A program made the translations under genes and the position numbers. Under the pieces are notes generated by a model. It ran no database searches and was not told the DNA's origin. It saw only the letters and a program-made list of their open reading frames with translations. A stretch of DNA of 64,000 bases from positions 1 to 64,000 of the forward strand of contig NZ_JAFIQT010000007.1 in NCBI RefSeq assembly GCF_017355935.1, written 5' to 3'. The stretch is from Telluribacter humicola (GTDB lineage Bacteria; Bacteroidota; Bacteroidia; Cytophagales; Spirosomataceae). This document shows, one piece after another, positions 34,933 to 43,943 of this stretch. Positions within the stretch are counted from its first letter, which is position 1. Each line of letters starts with the position of its first letter.

Positions 34933-35538
34933 CTACTCATTCAAAACCAGGTCTAACTCTTCAAAAACAAGGTTTATAGCTTTGGCTACATGGTCTGTAT
35001 TTTTATCAAATACATTTCCATCAGTTAACCCGCTGGCGTATCCCTGCCACACTACAACCCCTTTTTTGGCGTCTACAAGTTGTATCAGGATAGTACCTTT
35101 GTCAAAATAATATTGGGTTCCCGGACGACCACGGTCATCATCGTTTACCCGACGGATAAGTCCTAACTGACCGTTACGAACTTCGTCTGTACCCCAATAG
35201 TCAGCGTCACGGAAGTATCCTTCATATCCAGTCATTTCTACCGGCTTATCAAATACACGGAAATTAACCAGTAAATCCGGACTCTGCGAACTCATTTTAA
35301 ACTCACGCGCAGCCATTTCATGAGCAACGGCATCCTTTATAGCTTTATGGAGTACCGCGTCATTTATTGCATACGCCAGACTCTTGGCTGAGTTTATCGA
35401 TTTTGCCCATGTATATGATTTATATTGATCAAAAGGAGCTGATAGATCCTTATCTGAAGTAACTGTATAGTTCTGCGCTAATAGCGGCGTCGTAATAAAG
35501 GCTAGCAATACAATAAACACTTTTCTTAACTCTTTCAT
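34933..35538 (-). CDS. DUF4136 domain protein, exported
   Basis: The 201-residue protein is started at MKELRKVFIVLLAFITTPLLAQ, a clean signal peptide; in-frame ATGs further upstream do not look coding. The mature part matches DUF4136: YTVTSDKDLSAPFDQYKSYTW at the front, a helical AHEMAAREFKMSSQSPDLLVNF stretch, and GTILIQLVDAKKGVVVWQGYA near the end. Many family members are lipoproteins, but here no lipobox Cys follows the signal, so it is probably periplasmic. Function is unknown. It is a single-gene unit. Confidence 0.82.
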   Translation of the reverse strand: MKELRKVFIVLLAFITTPLLAQNYTVTSDKDLSAPFDQYKSYTWAKSINSAKSLAYAINDAVLHKAIKDAVAHEMAAREFKMSSQSPDLLVNFRVFDKPVEMTGYEGYFRDADYWGTDEVRNGQLGLIRRVNDDDRGRPGTQYYFDKGTILIQLVDAKKGVVVWQGYASGLTDGNVFDKNTDHVAKAINLVFEELDLVLNE

Positions 35539-35771
35539 AATTAGTGTATGTTTTAGTTCGACATCTAGTAACAAGCTTTGATTTACACGTATATACATTA
35601 ACACGTTCATTATCAATATCAAAGCTCGATGTATAAAGTTAAAAAGTCATACCTAGGCCCGAAAACCGCGTTAATTAGCTATATAAAAGATAGTGTCCCT
35701 CTTACTCCCCAGTAGCAGTGCGTAATCTATTCTACGGCTAAGACTACTGTGGTTACAAATATCATAAACTG

Positions 35772-35802
35772 AAAAAGCCCCCCGGAACGGGAGGCTTTTT
35801 GC
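35772..35802. terminator. Terminator after the UDP-xylose pathway genes
   Basis: An AAAAAGCC(C)CCCG / CGGGAGGCTTTTT hairpin lies 27 bases beyond the stop of the minus-strand decarboxylase gene and reads into T-rich sequence in both directions. Confidence 0.8.
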
Positions 35803-35828
35803 TTGGCCAGGACTTATATTTCCTGGTA

Positions 35829-36818
35829 TTAGTCTTTTTTGAAATCTTCAAAAGCCCGGTGCCCGGCCTCCTCATAAAGGCGGTCTTCCGGCAGGTTTTT
35901 GAAGTAGTCATACGTAATACGTAGTCCCTCTTCACGAAGTACTTTGGGCTCCCAGCCCAGTATTTCCCTGGCCTTTGTTATATCCGGCTGGCGCTGCTTG
36001 GGGTCATCCTGGGGAAGAGGCTTATAAATCACCTTCTGACTGGTACCCGTTATTTTGATGATCTCCTCGGCAAACTCTCCGATCGTAATTTCAGCCGGAT
36101 TACCGATGTTGACCGGATACGGGTAATCGCTCAGAAGCAGCCGATGGATTCCTTCCACCAGGTCATCAACATAGCAGAAAGAACGGGTCTGTGAACCATC
36201 GCCAAATACGGTTAAGTCTTCACCACGGAGAGCCTGTCCGATAAAGGCCGGAAGTACCCGTCCGTCGTTCAGGCGCATGCGCGGCCCGTACGTATTGAAT
36301 ATACGGACAATACGCGTCACCAGGCCGTGGTAACGGTGGTAAGCCATAGTAATGGCTTCCTGATAGCGCTTGGCCTCATCGTAGCAGCCACGTGGTCCGA
36401 TCGGATTAACGTGTCCCCAGTAATCTTCGGTTTGTGGGTGTACCAGCGGATCACCGTATACCTCCGAGGTAGAGGCAATGATGAACCGGGCTCCTTTGGC
36501 CCGGGCCAGTCCCAACAGATTATGCGTACCCATAGCGCCTACTTTCAGCGTCTGGATAGGGATCTTAAGGTAGTCAATCGGACTGGCTGGCGAAGCAAAG
36601 TGCAGGATATAGTGCAGATCGCCAGGTACGTGCACAAACTTGGTTACATCGTGATGATAAAACTCAAAGTTTGGGTTCGGCATCAGATGCTCGATGTTGC
36701 GCATGTCCCCCGTGATGAGGTTATCCATGCCAATCACGTAGTGGCCTTCCTTAAGAAAGCGATCGCACAGGTGCGACCCTAAAAATCCCGCTGCTCCGGT
36801 TATAAGTACGCGTTTCAT
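35829..36818 (-). CDS. UDP-glucuronate decarboxylase (UDP-xylose synthase) family protein
   Basis: The 329-residue extended SDR converts UDP-glucuronate to UDP-xylose. It shows the Rossmann motif [13 protein letters not shown], the typical [24 protein letters not shown] with the active Ser/Thr, the YDEAKR YxxxK pair, and the family-specific segment [22 protein letters not shown]. It is encoded 36 bases after ugd on the same strand, so the pair makes UDP-xylose from UDP-glucose in one operon. The product is probably used for exopolysaccharide or lipopolysaccharide. Confidence 0.93.
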   Translation of the reverse strand: MKRVLITGAAGFLGSHLCDRFLKEGHYVIGMDNLITGDMRNIEHLMPNPNFEFYHHDVTKFVHVPGDLHYILHFASPASPIDYLKIPIQTLKVGAMGTHNLLGLARAKGARFIIASTSEVYGDPLVHPQTEDYWGHVNPIGPRGCYDEAKRYQEAITMAYHRYHGLVTRIVRIFNTYGPRMRLNDGRVLPAFIGQALRGEDLTVFGDGSQTRSFCYVDDLVEGIHRLLLSDYPYPVNIGNPAEITIGEFAEEIIKITGTSQKVIYKPLPQDDPKQRQPDITKAREILGWEPKVLREEGLRITYDYFKNLPEDRLYEEAGHRAFEDFKKD

Positions 36819-36854
36819 TAATTAAGGTATGGGTAGTGTATAAAAATTAGATTC

Positions 36855-38192
36855 TTACAAAGTTGGCTCAGCCTGACTTACAATATCATTAACCGCCTCA
36901 CGACCTATTGAGTAGTAGGTGTATCCCTGCTCACGCATTACTTCCAGTTCGTACAGGTTCCGTCCGTCAAAGATGACCTTGTTCTTCAGCAGGCGTGTCA
37001 TCTTCTCGAAGTCCGGCGTACGGAACTGCGGCCACTCCGTGAAGATCATCAGCGCATCGGCATCATCCAGGGCGGCATAAGGCGTATGGCAGTAGGTGAT
37101 CTCCGGCAGCTGACGCTTCACATTCTCCATCCCCTCCGGATCGTAGGCCGTTACGTTGGCTCCTTCGGCCAGCAGCGCCTTGATGTTCTCCAAAGCGGGT
37201 GCCTCGCGTATATCATCGGTGTAGGGTTTGAAAGCCAGTCCCCATACCGCAATGGTCTTGCCTCTGAGCTCTCCCCCGAAGTACTCCTTCACCCGGGGCA
37301 GCAGCTTCTTCTTCTGATCTTCATTTACTTCCATCACTGACTTTAAGATACGGAAGTCGTAGTCGTAGTCTCTCGACGTCTTGGCCAGCGCCTGTACGTC
37401 TTTGGGGAAGCAGCTCCCCCCGTAGCCGATACCGGCAAAAAGGAAGCGCTTGCCAATGCGGCTGTCGGTACCGATACCGCGGCGGATATCATCTACGTTG
37501 GCTCCTACCTTTTCGCACAGGTTGGCGATCTCGTTCATGAAGGTGATCTTCATGGCCAAAAAGGAGTTAGCGGCGTACTTGGTCATCTCGGCCGAGCGCT
37601 CATCCATGAAGATGACCGGGTTGCCCTGGCGCACCAGCGGCGCGTAGAGCTTCTCCATCACCTTCTTGGCTTTATCAGAGGTAGTACCTACTACCACGCG
37701 GTCCGGCTTCATGAAGTCTTCCACGGCTACGCCTTCACGCAAGAACTCGGGATTGGAGACAACGTCAAAGTCTACCTTAGCATTCTGAGCAATGGCCGCA
37801 CGTACTTTCTCGGCTGTACCTACGGGTACGGTACTCTTATCTATAACGACTACGTACTGGTCCAGGATGGGGCCCAGATCATTGGCTACCTGCAGGATGT
37901 ATTTCAGATCAGCAGAGCCGTCCTCACCGGGAGGAGTGGGCAGCGCCAGGAAGATCACCTGCGCGCCGGCAATACCTTCGGCCAGATTGGTGGTGAACTT
38001 GAGGCGTCCTTCGGCCACGTTGCGGTCGAACAACACGTCCAGGCCGGGCTCATAGATGGGGATCTTGCCCTGGTTGAGGCGGGCTACTTTATTTTCGTCG
38101 ATGTCTACGCAACACACCTGGTTTCCGGTTTCGGCAAAACATGTCCCGGTTACCAGCCCCACGTAGCCGGTTCCTACTACTGCGATCTTCAT
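36855..38192 (-). CDS. ugd: UDP-glucose 6-dehydrogenase
   Basis: The 445-residue enzyme oxidises UDP-glucose to UDP-glucuronate with two NAD+. The start at MKIAVVGTGYVGLVTG is preferred because it opens the NAD-binding motif and because a good promoter (38281-38310) lies upstream of it; a longer frame would begin beyond that promoter. Other hallmarks are the SNPEFLREG segment, LAMKITFMNEIANLCE and the catalytic Cys near residue 260 in GYGGSCFPKDV. It is the first gene of a two-gene UDP-xylose operon. Confidence 0.96.
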   Translation of the reverse strand: MKIAVVGTGYVGLVTGTCFAETGNQVCCVDIDENKVARLNQGKIPIYEPGLDVLFDRNVAEGRLKFTTNLAEGIAGAQVIFLALPTPPGEDGSADLKYILQVANDLGPILDQYVVVIDKSTVPVGTAEKVRAAIAQNAKVDFDVVSNPEFLREGVAVEDFMKPDRVVVGTTSDKAKKVMEKLYAPLVRQGNPVIFMDERSAEMTKYAANSFLAMKITFMNEIANLCEKVGANVDDIRRGIGTDSRIGKRFLFAGIGYGGSCFPKDVQALAKTSRDYDYDFRILKSVMEVNEDQKKKLLPRVKEYFGGELRGKTIAVWGLAFKPYTDDIREAPALENIKALLAEGANVTAYDPEGMENVKRQLPEITYCHTPYAALDDADALMIFTEWPQFRTPDFEKMTRLLKNKVIFDGRNLYELEVMREQGYTYYSIGREAVNDIVSQAEPTL

Positions 38193-38280
38193 ATTTTGTT
38201 GATTAGTTTGATAAGTGTGAGATATTATATTACAACTGTTCCTTAAACTGTTTTCAAGGAATTGTTTCCTTAACTCTGCC

Positions 38281-38310
38281 CAAAAATAGTTGTTTTCTAC
38301 AGATTTCAAA
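38281..38310 (-). promoter_or_regulatory. Promoter of ugd
   Basis: On the minus strand TTTG (38307-38310) precedes TATTTTTG (38281-38288) by 18 bases, a good Bacteroidota match. The ugd start codon is about 90 bases downstream, and this position excludes the longer upstream start. Confidence 0.6.
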
Positions 38311-38488
38311 CCTCCATTCGTCACATATTAGCAAGTGGTTAATCCCTGATTTTAAGTGTCATTTTAACAGGAAACCCACTTACGTAGTATTATATACTGC
38401 TTACCAACAAAGAGTTCTTATAATCGTTATATAATAGCAAGTATAGCTACATTAGTAGCGCATCAACACTCTAAATCGAAGTATTCCT

Positions 38489-39631
38489 ATGACAACCGAA
38501 ATAGCCGAAAATCAAGCACTCATTGAGCAAACGGTACGAGACTTTGCCGAAAGGTATATCCGTCCTCATATCCGTGAGTGGGACGAAGCCCAGCACTTTC
38601 CGGCAGAAGTGTTTCATAAATTGGGCGAGCTAGGACTAATGGGGGTCCTGGTTCCTGTAGAGTACGGTGGCGCCGGCCTGGGCTACCGCGAGTACGTGGC
38701 CGCTATCGTAGAACTTTCCAAAGTGGACCCGTCTATCGGACTTTCCATGGCAGCCCATAATTCACTATGTACTAATCATATTCTGATGTTCGGTAACGAA
38801 GATCAAAAAAGACAATACCTACCCAAGCTCGCTTCGGGTGAATGGATTGGAGCCTGGGGACTTACCGAGCCCAATACCGGCTCCGATGCCGGGAATATGC
38901 GTACTGTGGCCGTGCGTGATGGTGATCACTGGGTGCTGAATGGCTCCAAAAACTTTATTACCCACGGGAAAAGTGGCAACGTAGCCGTAGTCATAACCCG
39001 TACCGGCGAACCCGGCGATAAGCACGGTTCCACCGCTTTTATCGTTGAAAGAGGAACGCCGGGCTTCTCCGCCGGAAAGAAGGAGGATAAACTGGGGATG
39101 CGGGCTTCCGAAACCGCCGAACTTATCTTCCAGGATTGCCGTATTTCCGACAGCCAGAGGCTGGGCGAAGTGGGCGATGGCTTTATCCAGTCCCTTAAGA
39201 TACTGGATGGAGGTCGTATATCTATCGCGGCCTTGGGAGTAGGTACAGCCCTGGGAGCTTACGAGGCGGCCCTGGCTTATTCCAAGGAGCGTAAACAATT
39301 TGGACAGCCTATCTCCAGCTTTCAGGGAATAGCCTTCAAATTGGCCGATATGTATACTGATTTACAAGCCTCTACTCTACTTACGTTTGATGCCGCTGAC
39401 CGAAAAGACCGGGGAGAAAAAGTAAGTCTGGCCAGTTCAGTTGCCAAGTACCACTCCTCCGAAACGGCCGTTCGGGTAGCCAACGATGCCGTACAGATAT
39501 TTGGTGGTTATGGTTTTATCAAAGATTACCCCGCCGAGAAGTTCTACCGTGACAGCAAGCTGTGTACCATCGGCGAAGGTACCAGCGAAATCCAGAAACT
39601 GGTTATCTCCAGAGATATACTTCGCGATTAA
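38489..39631 (+). CDS. Acyl-CoA dehydrogenase
   Basis: This 380-residue FAD enzyme introduces a trans-2 double bond into acyl-CoA. It carries the N-terminal helical domain, the flavin loop WGLTEPNTGSDAGNM, the DKLGMRASETAELIFQDC segment, RKQFGQPISSFQGIAFKLADM, and the catalytic Glu near residue 364 in GEGTSEIQKLVI. Length and motifs fit short/branched-chain acyl-CoA dehydrogenases (BCAD-like), but the chain length cannot be fixed. It is a single gene with no beta-oxidation neighbours. Confidence 0.94.
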   Translation: MTTEIAENQALIEQTVRDFAERYIRPHIREWDEAQHFPAEVFHKLGELGLMGVLVPVEYGGAGLGYREYVAAIVELSKVDPSIGLSMAAHNSLCTNHILMFGNEDQKRQYLPKLASGEWIGAWGLTEPNTGSDAGNMRTVAVRDGDHWVLNGSKNFITHGKSGNVAVVITRTGEPGDKHGSTAFIVERGTPGFSAGKKEDKLGMRASETAELIFQDCRISDSQRLGEVGDGFIQSLKILDGGRISIAALGVGTALGAYEAALAYSKERKQFGQPISSFQGIAFKLADMYTDLQASTLLTFDAADRKDRGEKVSLASSVAKYHSSETAVRVANDAVQIFGGYGFIKDYPAEKFYRDSKLCTIGEGTSEIQKLVISRDILRD

Positions 39632-39748
39632 AAACTGCTCCTACCGCTGCCGCTATTCAACAAAACGGCAGCGGTAAATATCCAGCTTACCACTTATCCC
39701 CACAAAAGGCCGACAGCCCCGCACCGCAGAGCGCTTGTCCGACATATG

Positions 39749-39780
39749 TTGCAACATGTAATAGTACTCGCTACTTTCGT
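39749..39780 (+). promoter_or_regulatory. Promoter of the SPFH-NfeD pair
   Basis: TTG (39749-39751) and TACTTTCGT (39772-39780) are separated by exactly 20 bases; TTTCG replaces TTTG. The start codon follows 39 bases later. Confidence 0.55.
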
Positions 39781-39818
39781 ACTATAGCATCACCCTCAAT
39801 CTATTTCCAAAATCAACT

Positions 39819-40730
39819 ATGATTGCACTGTATGTCCTACTGGGGCTGGTAGTACTGGCCGTTTTGATGACGGTAAAGGTAGTTCCCCAGCAAACTGCCT
39901 ACGTAGTAGAACGTTTGGGTAAGTTCTATGCTGTTCTTCAGCCGGGTATTAACTTCATTATACCCTTTTTTGACCGTGTCGCCTATAAGTATACACTTAA
40001 AGAGGCAGCCATAGACATCCCCGAACAAATCTGTATTACTAATGACAACGTACAGGTACGGATGGATGGTGTTATTTTTATTCAGGTCATTGATCCTAAA
40101 AAAGCGGCCTACGGTATTGCTGACTATACCTTTGCCGTCACCCAGCTGGCCCAGACCACCATGCGTAGCGAAATAGGGAAACTAGCTCTCGACAAGACCT
40201 TTGAGGAGCGTATGACCATTAACCGGGCCGTGGTAGAGGCCATTGACGAAGCGGCCACCGGCTGGGGAGTGAAGGTACTACGTTACGAAATTAAGAATAT
40301 CACACCTCCTCAGAGTGTACTTATGGCTATGGAAAAGCAGATGCAGGCCGAACGCGAGCGCCGGGCAGTCATTCTGCAATCAGATGGAGAAAAGCAGGCA
40401 GCTATTAATGTGGCCGAAGGACAAAAACAAAAAGTAGTACTCGAATCAGAAGGTTTACGCGCCCGGGCTATCAATGAAGCCCAGGGAGAGGCTTCGGCTA
40501 TTCTTTCGGTAGCAGAAGCTACGGCTGAAAGTATTAGGCTGGTAGCACAGGCCATTCAAACCGAAGGTGGCATGGAGGCGGTCCAACTGAGGGTAGCCGA
40601 TAACCTGGTAGATCAGTTTGGAAAGCTGGCAAAAGAAAACAATACGCTTATTCTTCCGGCCAATTTTGCTGACATGGGCTCGCTTATTGCTGCAGCTATG
40701 AGTGTAGTAAAATCGGAAACCAGAAAATAA
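39819..40730 (+). CDS. SPFH/Band 7 (stomatin-like) membrane protein
   Basis: The 303-residue protein has one N-terminal transmembrane helix (about 2-20), an SPFH domain (VPQQTAYVVERLGKFYAVLQPG; AIDIPEQICITNDNVQVRMDGV) and a long coiled coil rich in Glu, Ala and Gln (KQMQAERERRAVILQSDGEKQ). It most resembles the paraslipin/QmcA group, which forms oligomeric rings in membrane microdomains and regulates proteases. The NfeD gene follows after 65 bases, the usual partner. Confidence 0.93.
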   Translation: MIALYVLLGLVVLAVLMTVKVVPQQTAYVVERLGKFYAVLQPGINFIIPFFDRVAYKYTLKEAAIDIPEQICITNDNVQVRMDGVIFIQVIDPKKAAYGIADYTFAVTQLAQTTMRSEIGKLALDKTFEERMTINRAVVEAIDEAATGWGVKVLRYEIKNITPPQSVLMAMEKQMQAERERRAVILQSDGEKQAAINVAEGQKQKVVLESEGLRARAINEAQGEASAILSVAEATAESIRLVAQAIQTEGGMEAVQLRVADNLVDQFGKLAKENNTLILPANFADMGSLIAAAMSVVKSETRK

Positions 40731-40795
40731 ATAGCCCTACCTGGGACGGTCGTCTCTGATAGACCGTTAGTAAACTTTACACCAATATAAGGAAT

Positions 40796-41233
40796 ATGGA
40801 ATTGTCGCTTCCGCACATATGGCTGATCATCGGACTTCTGCTGCTGTTCGCGGAATTAGTAAGCGTAGTGCTCGTTTTTGCTTTTTTCGCAATCGGAGCC
40901 TTATTGACCGCCGTTCTGGCAGCTCTGGGCATAGCTCCGGATCTGGACTCACAGCTATTCGCGTTTTCAATTATGTCACTCCTGTCGCTGGTGTTTTTCC
41001 GGAAACGGGCCAAACATATACTCGATCAGCGGGGCAAAAGTGAGGAGTATAATGAGTACGCTGGCGAAACCGCCATGGTCATCAAAGACATACCGGCTAC
41101 GGGTGAAGGAAAGATCTTTTACCGGGGCGCGGAATGGGCCGCTCTTTCCGCTACTCATTCCCCCATCGAAGCAGGTAGTAAAGTAGTGATTCGCCGGACA
41201 GAGGGTATCAAGCTGGTCGTAGAGGAATCTTGA
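40796..41233 (+). CDS. NfeD family protein
   Basis: The 145-residue protein has two to three hydrophobic helices (about 5-65, PHIWLIIGLLLLFAELVSVVLVFAF...) and a C-terminal OB-fold NfeD domain (ETAMVIKDIPATGEGKIFYRGAEWAALS). It is the short form without a protease domain. In related systems it works with the SPFH protein encoded just upstream in membrane organisation and quality control. A strong terminator follows. Confidence 0.92.
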   Translation: MELSLPHIWLIIGLLLLFAELVSVVLVFAFFAIGALLTAVLAALGIAPDLDSQLFAFSIMSLLSLVFFRKRAKHILDQRGKSEEYNEYAGETAMVIKDIPATGEGKIFYRGAEWAALSATHSPIEAGSKVVIRRTEGIKLVVEES

Positions 41234-41316
41234 TTGAAGGAGGAAGCAGTAAAGGAAGAAGGGAGGAAAGTGCTCCTGATAACAGCAAATACTGTTACAC
41301 TCCTGCTTAAACTTAT

Positions 41317-41357
41317 AAAAGGAACGGGTACCTAATTTAGGCACCCGTTCCTTTTTG
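41317..41357. terminator. Bidirectional terminator
   Basis: The stem AAAAGGAACGGGT/ACCCGTTCCTTTT is followed by a T run and lies between the converging NfeD and phosphatase genes. Confidence 0.9.
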
Positions 41358-41359
41358 TA

Positions 41360-43036
41360 TTATTTCTTCAAAGCCTCCTCTACCGGAAGACCTACTGAGC
41401 CATCCGGCGGCAGGATCCGTAGCAGAGCTGAAATAGTAGGTGCTATATCAGCAATGGTAGTACGGCGTAACGTCTCGCCTTTGTTCACTCCCCATCCATA
41501 CAGCAGGAAGGGTACCTGCGTATCGTAGTTGTAAGGTGAACCGTGGGTAGTACCTGTCATTCCTCCCGAAAACCAGCCCGGCTGCGGAATGATTTGAATA
41601 TCCCCGCTCCTTTTTACGTTGATCCCGTTCTTATACAGCTCAAGCTGGTAGGGGTTGAGATGTGATTCACCGAGTTCTCTCACGTTTAGCACGTCGGCAA
41701 TACCGGGTATCGGCAAGAGTGTCTGTCTCACTACCTTGTACACATCCTCAACCTCAATCTTCTTATCATTAAGTACCTTGGGGTCCAGGTAGAGCTGGTA
41801 GTTTTCGCTGGCCCGGACGTATTTTCCTTCTCCGAATTTATCAGTCAGAGCTTTGTTTACGGCAGCGTTGATCTTACTTGACTCCAGCAGACCGGCCGGC
41901 AGGCGATGCTGCTGCCAGAACGCGGGTACATCCATTACCCCATGGTCAGCAGTCAAAAACACCGTAAAATTACCTTTGCCTACCCAGCCATCCAGGAAGG
42001 TAAAGAAGTCTGCCAGTTCACGGTCGAGACGCAGGAAGATATCCTGCTCTTCGATAGAATTGGGACCATAAGCATGACCTACGTAGTCGGGTGTAGAGAA
42101 GCTAACGGCCAGGAAATCCGTAGCGGGCCCTTTACCCATATTTTCTCCTTTCACCGCCGCGATAGCTATATCTTTCGTCATGGTGTTACCCCAGGGGGTA
42201 GAGGCAATCACACCAAAAGCATCACCAGCTATCCCGGCCAGATCATACGGAAACACAGGCTTCGCAGCCCCGGTAAGCTTCCGCTCGTAAGGCTGGTCAT
42301 CGGGGGTACTTTCGATGTACTGATCAATAGGCAACAAGGTGTTCCAGCCGCGCTTCATGTACTCCGAAGGGAGTTTGCGGGCATTGAACTCCTTTACCCA
42401 CTGAGGCAGCTCTGTGCCGTAGAAGGTACTTGTAATCCAGTTGCCGGTTTTGGAGTCAAACCAATACGCTCCGTTAGCGGTATGCCCGGCGGGCAGGATA
42501 GCCCCCCGGTCTTTAATGGCCACCCCAACGGTCTTAGAGCGGAAGTTGGTACTGATCTGCAGCTGATCCGTAACGGTACTGGTCAGCAGGTTGCGGGGAG
42601 ACATTTTACCGGCAGAGGTGTTGGTGCTACCTACGGTAGTCACGGTACTATCCTCTACGCAGTATACGCCCTGTCCGGCTATAGGGTCGTACCACTCATT
42701 CCCTACTATCCCATTAATAGCAGGTATAGAACCGGTATATACAGCCGCATGACCGGCCGCAGTTACCGTAAGTGCATAATGGTAGTGATGATTACGGCTG
42801 TTAAATCCCTCATTCATCAGGCGCTTGAACCCTCCTTCACCGTATTTATCATAGAATCGGTACAGGTAGTCGTAGCGCATCTGGTCCACTACGATACCTA
42901 CAACTAATTTAGGGCGAGCCAGCAGGGAGGAGGTAGTATTAGGGGTTGATTTCTTAGCTGACTGAGCAGCGGCCGAGCCCACCAGAGCCAGGCTAACTAT
43001 CCAGCAGCAAAGTACTTTTACAGGGTTGCTTTTCAT
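41360..43036 (-). CDS. PafA-like alkaline phosphatase family protein
   Basis: This 558-residue exported protein has a signal peptide (about 1-24, ending GSAAAQ). The alkaline phosphatase superfamily core is visible: VGIVVDQMRYDYLYRF with the first metal Asp, ALTVTAAGHAAVYTG holding the Thr nucleophile region, and the later FLTADHGVMDVPAFW and TTHGSPYNYDTQVPFLLYG metal His motifs. It resembles the PafA phosphate-irrepressible phosphatases of Bacteroidota, which act on many phosphomonoesters in the periplasm. No Pho regulation can be seen. It is a single gene. Confidence 0.9.
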   Translation of the reverse strand: MKSNPVKVLCCWIVSLALVGSAAAQSAKKSTPNTTSSLLARPKLVVGIVVDQMRYDYLYRFYDKYGEGGFKRLMNEGFNSRNHHYHYALTVTAAGHAAVYTGSIPAINGIVGNEWYDPIAGQGVYCVEDSTVTTVGSTNTSAGKMSPRNLLTSTVTDQLQISTNFRSKTVGVAIKDRGAILPAGHTANGAYWFDSKTGNWITSTFYGTELPQWVKEFNARKLPSEYMKRGWNTLLPIDQYIESTPDDQPYERKLTGAAKPVFPYDLAGIAGDAFGVIASTPWGNTMTKDIAIAAVKGENMGKGPATDFLAVSFSTPDYVGHAYGPNSIEEQDIFLRLDRELADFFTFLDGWVGKGNFTVFLTADHGVMDVPAFWQQHRLPAGLLESSKINAAVNKALTDKFGEGKYVRASENYQLYLDPKVLNDKKIEVEDVYKVVRQTLLPIPGIADVLNVRELGESHLNPYQLELYKNGINVKRSGDIQIIPQPGWFSGGMTGTTHGSPYNYDTQVPFLLYGWGVNKGETLRRTTIADIAPTISALLRILPPDGSVGLPVEEALKK

Positions 43037-43199
43037 CAGGTACTTAGATGTTGTTGTTTATGCCGTTAAAGTTAGAAGCTATCATTCAAAAAAGGTAAAG
43101 TAGAGGTAACTTAATAAGAAATTGACTGCAGATAATATCCCGTATCCAAACCAATCTCATCAACACTACGTTTCCAAAGCAACTGACCATTCTCTCTCT

Positions 43200-43931
43200 A
43201 TGCAATCATTACCGCGCATAGCACCCGTATCTATTGGCAACAAAGGCCTCCTGATCGCCTGCACCGTTCTGCTGCTGTGGGCGGGTAGTCTGATGTACCT
43301 GCTGCACTATCCCGTCGACTTCAGGGATCCGCTGGTGTACCTGTTTGTACTGGTGCAGATGCATCTCTATACAGGAGTATTTATTACGGCTCACGATGCC
43401 ATTCATGGTGTAGTAGCACCGCATAATAAGCGGCTCAATGGAGCCATCGGCTGGCTGTCAGCAACTCTTTTCGCCTTCAACAACTATAAGAAGCTTTCTG
43501 GTAAGCATCACCTCCACCACCGGCACTCCGGTACCGACGACGATCCGGATTTTCACGAAGGCAATGCCTCCTTCCTAGCCTGGTACTACAGCTTTCTGAA
43601 AGAATATATATCGTGGCAGCAGATCCTGCTGATGGCAGTAACCTATAACTTATTGAAGCTGGTGTTTCCCTGGGAGAACCTGGTGGTATTCTGGATGGCT
43701 CCGGCGGTGCTTAGTACCTTTCAACTGTTCTTTTTTGGTACGTATCTGCCCCACCGCGGCGAGCACCACAATCCACCGCTTAATGCCCGCAGTCAGGCTC
43801 TCAATCACGCCTGGGCATTTATAACGTGCTATTTCTTTGGCTACCACATGGAGCACCACGCCTACCCGTACCTGCCCTGGTGGAAACTACCCAAGGCACG
43901 GGAACTAACCTACTCGGTTAATCAGAAGTAA
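43200..43931 (+). CDS. crtW: Probable beta-carotene 4-ketolase (CrtW-type), fatty acid desaturase superfamily
   Basis: The 243-residue, four-helix membrane di-iron protein carries the full His set: H65DAIH69, HHLHH at 103-107 followed by SGTDDDPDFHEG, and the C-terminal FGTYLPHRGEHHN plus YHMEHHAYPYLPWWKLP. The spacing and FGTYLPHR/PWWxLP phrases are those of CrtW, which adds a keto group to the beta-ionone ring, rather than ordinary desaturases. The start is the ATG of MQSLPRIA; an upstream TTG is unlikely. It converges with a polyprenyl synthase gene 12 bases away. Confidence 0.82.
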   Translation: MQSLPRIAPVSIGNKGLLIACTVLLLWAGSLMYLLHYPVDFRDPLVYLFVLVQMHLYTGVFITAHDAIHGVVAPHNKRLNGAIGWLSATLFAFNNYKKLSGKHHLHHRHSGTDDDPDFHEGNASFLAWYYSFLKEYISWQQILLMAVTYNLLKLVFPWENLVVFWMAPAVLSTFQLFFFGTYLPHRGEHHNPPLNARSQALNHAWAFITCYFFGYHMEHHAYPYLPWWKLPKARELTYSVNQK

Positions 43932-43943
43932 GCGCCGGAAAGC

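Noticed and set aside
38193-38324. Longer N-terminus for ugd
   Set aside because: The extension lacks family similarity, and a good promoter at 38281-38310 lies inside it, so the ATG at the NAD-binding motif is the better start.
41906-42907. 333-codon open frame on the plus strand
   Set aside because: It lies antisense to the PafA-like phosphatase gene, whose motifs are clear; the antisense translation shows no domain.
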